From NCBI GenBank assembly GCA_947372575.1, contig CANBUF010000112.1:1-6652 (forward strand): 6,652 nt of DNA, in the 5' to 3' direction. The position numbers and the translations under genes are program-made. Positions 6,100 through 6,652 of the stretch are shown piece by piece. Position 1 is the stretch's first letter; each line of letters opens with the position of its first letter. Origin of the DNA: Alcaligenaceae bacterium (GTDB lineage Bacteria > Pseudomonadota > Gammaproteobacteria > Burkholderiales > Burkholderiaceae). Under the pieces are notes generated by a model. It was not told where the DNA came from and made no database searches. It saw only the letters and a list, made by a program, of their open reading frames with translations.

Positions 6100-6652
6100 G
6101 CAGGGTCTCCGAGCAAGAGCGAATCAATGCCATCACACAACATGTGAAGCAGCAAAATATGGACTTCCTGAATGCGCATTGTTCGCTCATGCGGGACGCA
6201 CAGGTGAATATCCTGCGGCAGCAACATGTCGCCGATTGCACCCCCACCTTTACCGGTGAGCGCAATGACAAGCATGTCGCGCTCGTGCGCCGACTGTATG
6301 GCGAGCTGGACGTTGGCAGAATTCCCGCTGGTCGAGATGGCCACCAGAATGTCTCCAGGCTGACCGAGTGCGATGACTTGCCTGGAAAAAATCTGATCAA
6401 AGCCGTAGTCGTTGCCGACAGCCGTCATGATCGAGGTATCTGTGTTGAGTGCGACGCCCGCCAGCGGCAGGCGATCCCGTTCAAAGCGACCCACAAGCTC
6501 AGCAATGAAATGCTGAGCATCGGCCGCTGAACCACCGTTGCCGCAGGCGAGGATTTTTGCGTTGTTTGTCACGCTGCCAAAGCATAAGTCGATTGCGCCG
6601 AGCATGGGCTCGGTCAAGGTCTCCATGCTGCGCTGAGTTGCAGCAATGTTGT
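6096..6652 (-). CDS. gmhA: SIS-domain protein, phosphoheptose isomerase-like (GmhA/DiaA family), 5' end missing
   Basis: The frame stays open to the window edge, so the true start lies outside. ATG 6626 is in frame, but eight more codons are visible upstream, and GmhA and DiaA proteins (about 190-197 residues) need roughly ten more. Numbering from that ATG, one SIS domain is visible: GNGGSAADAQHF (29-40), VGNDYGFDQIFSR (70-82) and the sugar-phosphate loop S98-T-S-G-N-S103. GmhA isomerises sedoheptulose 7-phosphate to heptose 7-phosphate for LPS inner core; DiaA binds DnaA and aids replication initiation. All four zinc/catalytic positions of E. coli GmhA (H61, E65, Q172, H180) appear to be kept as H39, E43, Q153 and H161, whereas E. 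coli DiaA lacks the Glu and the last His. The position beside dolP is that of diaA. I favour an isomerase, with DiaA-like function still possible. The residue matching E. coli GmhA D169 is methionine (M150). Confidence 0.88.
   Translation of the reverse strand, partial: NIAATQRSMETLTEPMLGAIDLCFGSVTNNAKILACGNGGSAADAQHFIAELVGRFERDRLPLAGVALNTDTSIMTAVGNDYGFDQIFSRQVIALGQPGDILVAISTSGNSANVQLAIQSAHERDMLVIALTGKGGGAIGDMLLPQDIHLCVPHERTMRIQEVHILLLHMLCDGIDSLLLGDPA

Noticed and set aside
5870..6259. 129-codon open frame on the + strand across dolP and gmhA
   Set aside because: It crosses the boundary of two well-supported - strand genes and has no recognisable domain or Shine-Dalgarno.

Overview
The window reads as ordinary, densely packed chromosomal DNA of a betaproteobacterium, most likely of the order Burkholderiales. 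GC content looks moderate (mid-50s percent by eye, not counted). That would suit Oxalobacteraceae or a lower-GC Alcaligenaceae-like lineage better than Burkholderia itself, but the family is not fixed. The placement rests on two gene orders familiar from this group: envC-ctpA-moeB, and argB-HAD nucleotidase-slmA. All nine protein genes belong to recognisable families. I see no tRNA, rRNA, CRISPR array, insertion sequence or phage gene, and no gene-free stretch longer than about 110 bases.

Layout. The + strand (1-2436) carries the 3' end of envC (amidase activator with a degenerate LytM domain), then ctpA (S41 PDZ protease), then moeB (ThiF/HesA-type E1-like adenylyltransferase), which overlaps ctpA by ATGA. 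The - strand carries the rest, in two groups. The upstream group (6652 down to 4856) is gmhA/diaA (SIS protein, cut by the window edge), dolP (double-BON outer-membrane lipoprotein) and a TlpA-like periplasmic thioredoxin, joined by two more ATGA overlaps. A 112-base gap follows. The downstream group (4743 down to 2437) is argB (acetylglutamate kinase), a HAD pyrimidine 5'-nucleotidase-like protein, and slmA (TetR-family nucleoid-occlusion factor). moeB and slmA converge with no base between their stop codons.

How the genes fit together. Much of the window concerns the envelope and the division cycle: EnvC and DolP both act on septal amidase activation in E. coli, CtpA-type proteases turn over periplasmic substrates, SlmA blocks FtsZ assembly over the nucleoid, and the SIS gene sits where diaA sits in E. 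coli. Its active-site residues nevertheless look like phosphoheptose isomerase GmhA, which would feed LPS inner-core heptose synthesis. ArgB and MoeB are metabolic.

I did not find an undescribed multi-gene system. The points most worth a second look are a hairpin with U-runs on both strands around the HAD stop codon, just before slmA; the zero-gap convergence of moeB and slmA; the GmhA-like residues in a DiaA position; and a 27-codon ORF with a strong Shine-Dalgarno in the argB upstream gap.
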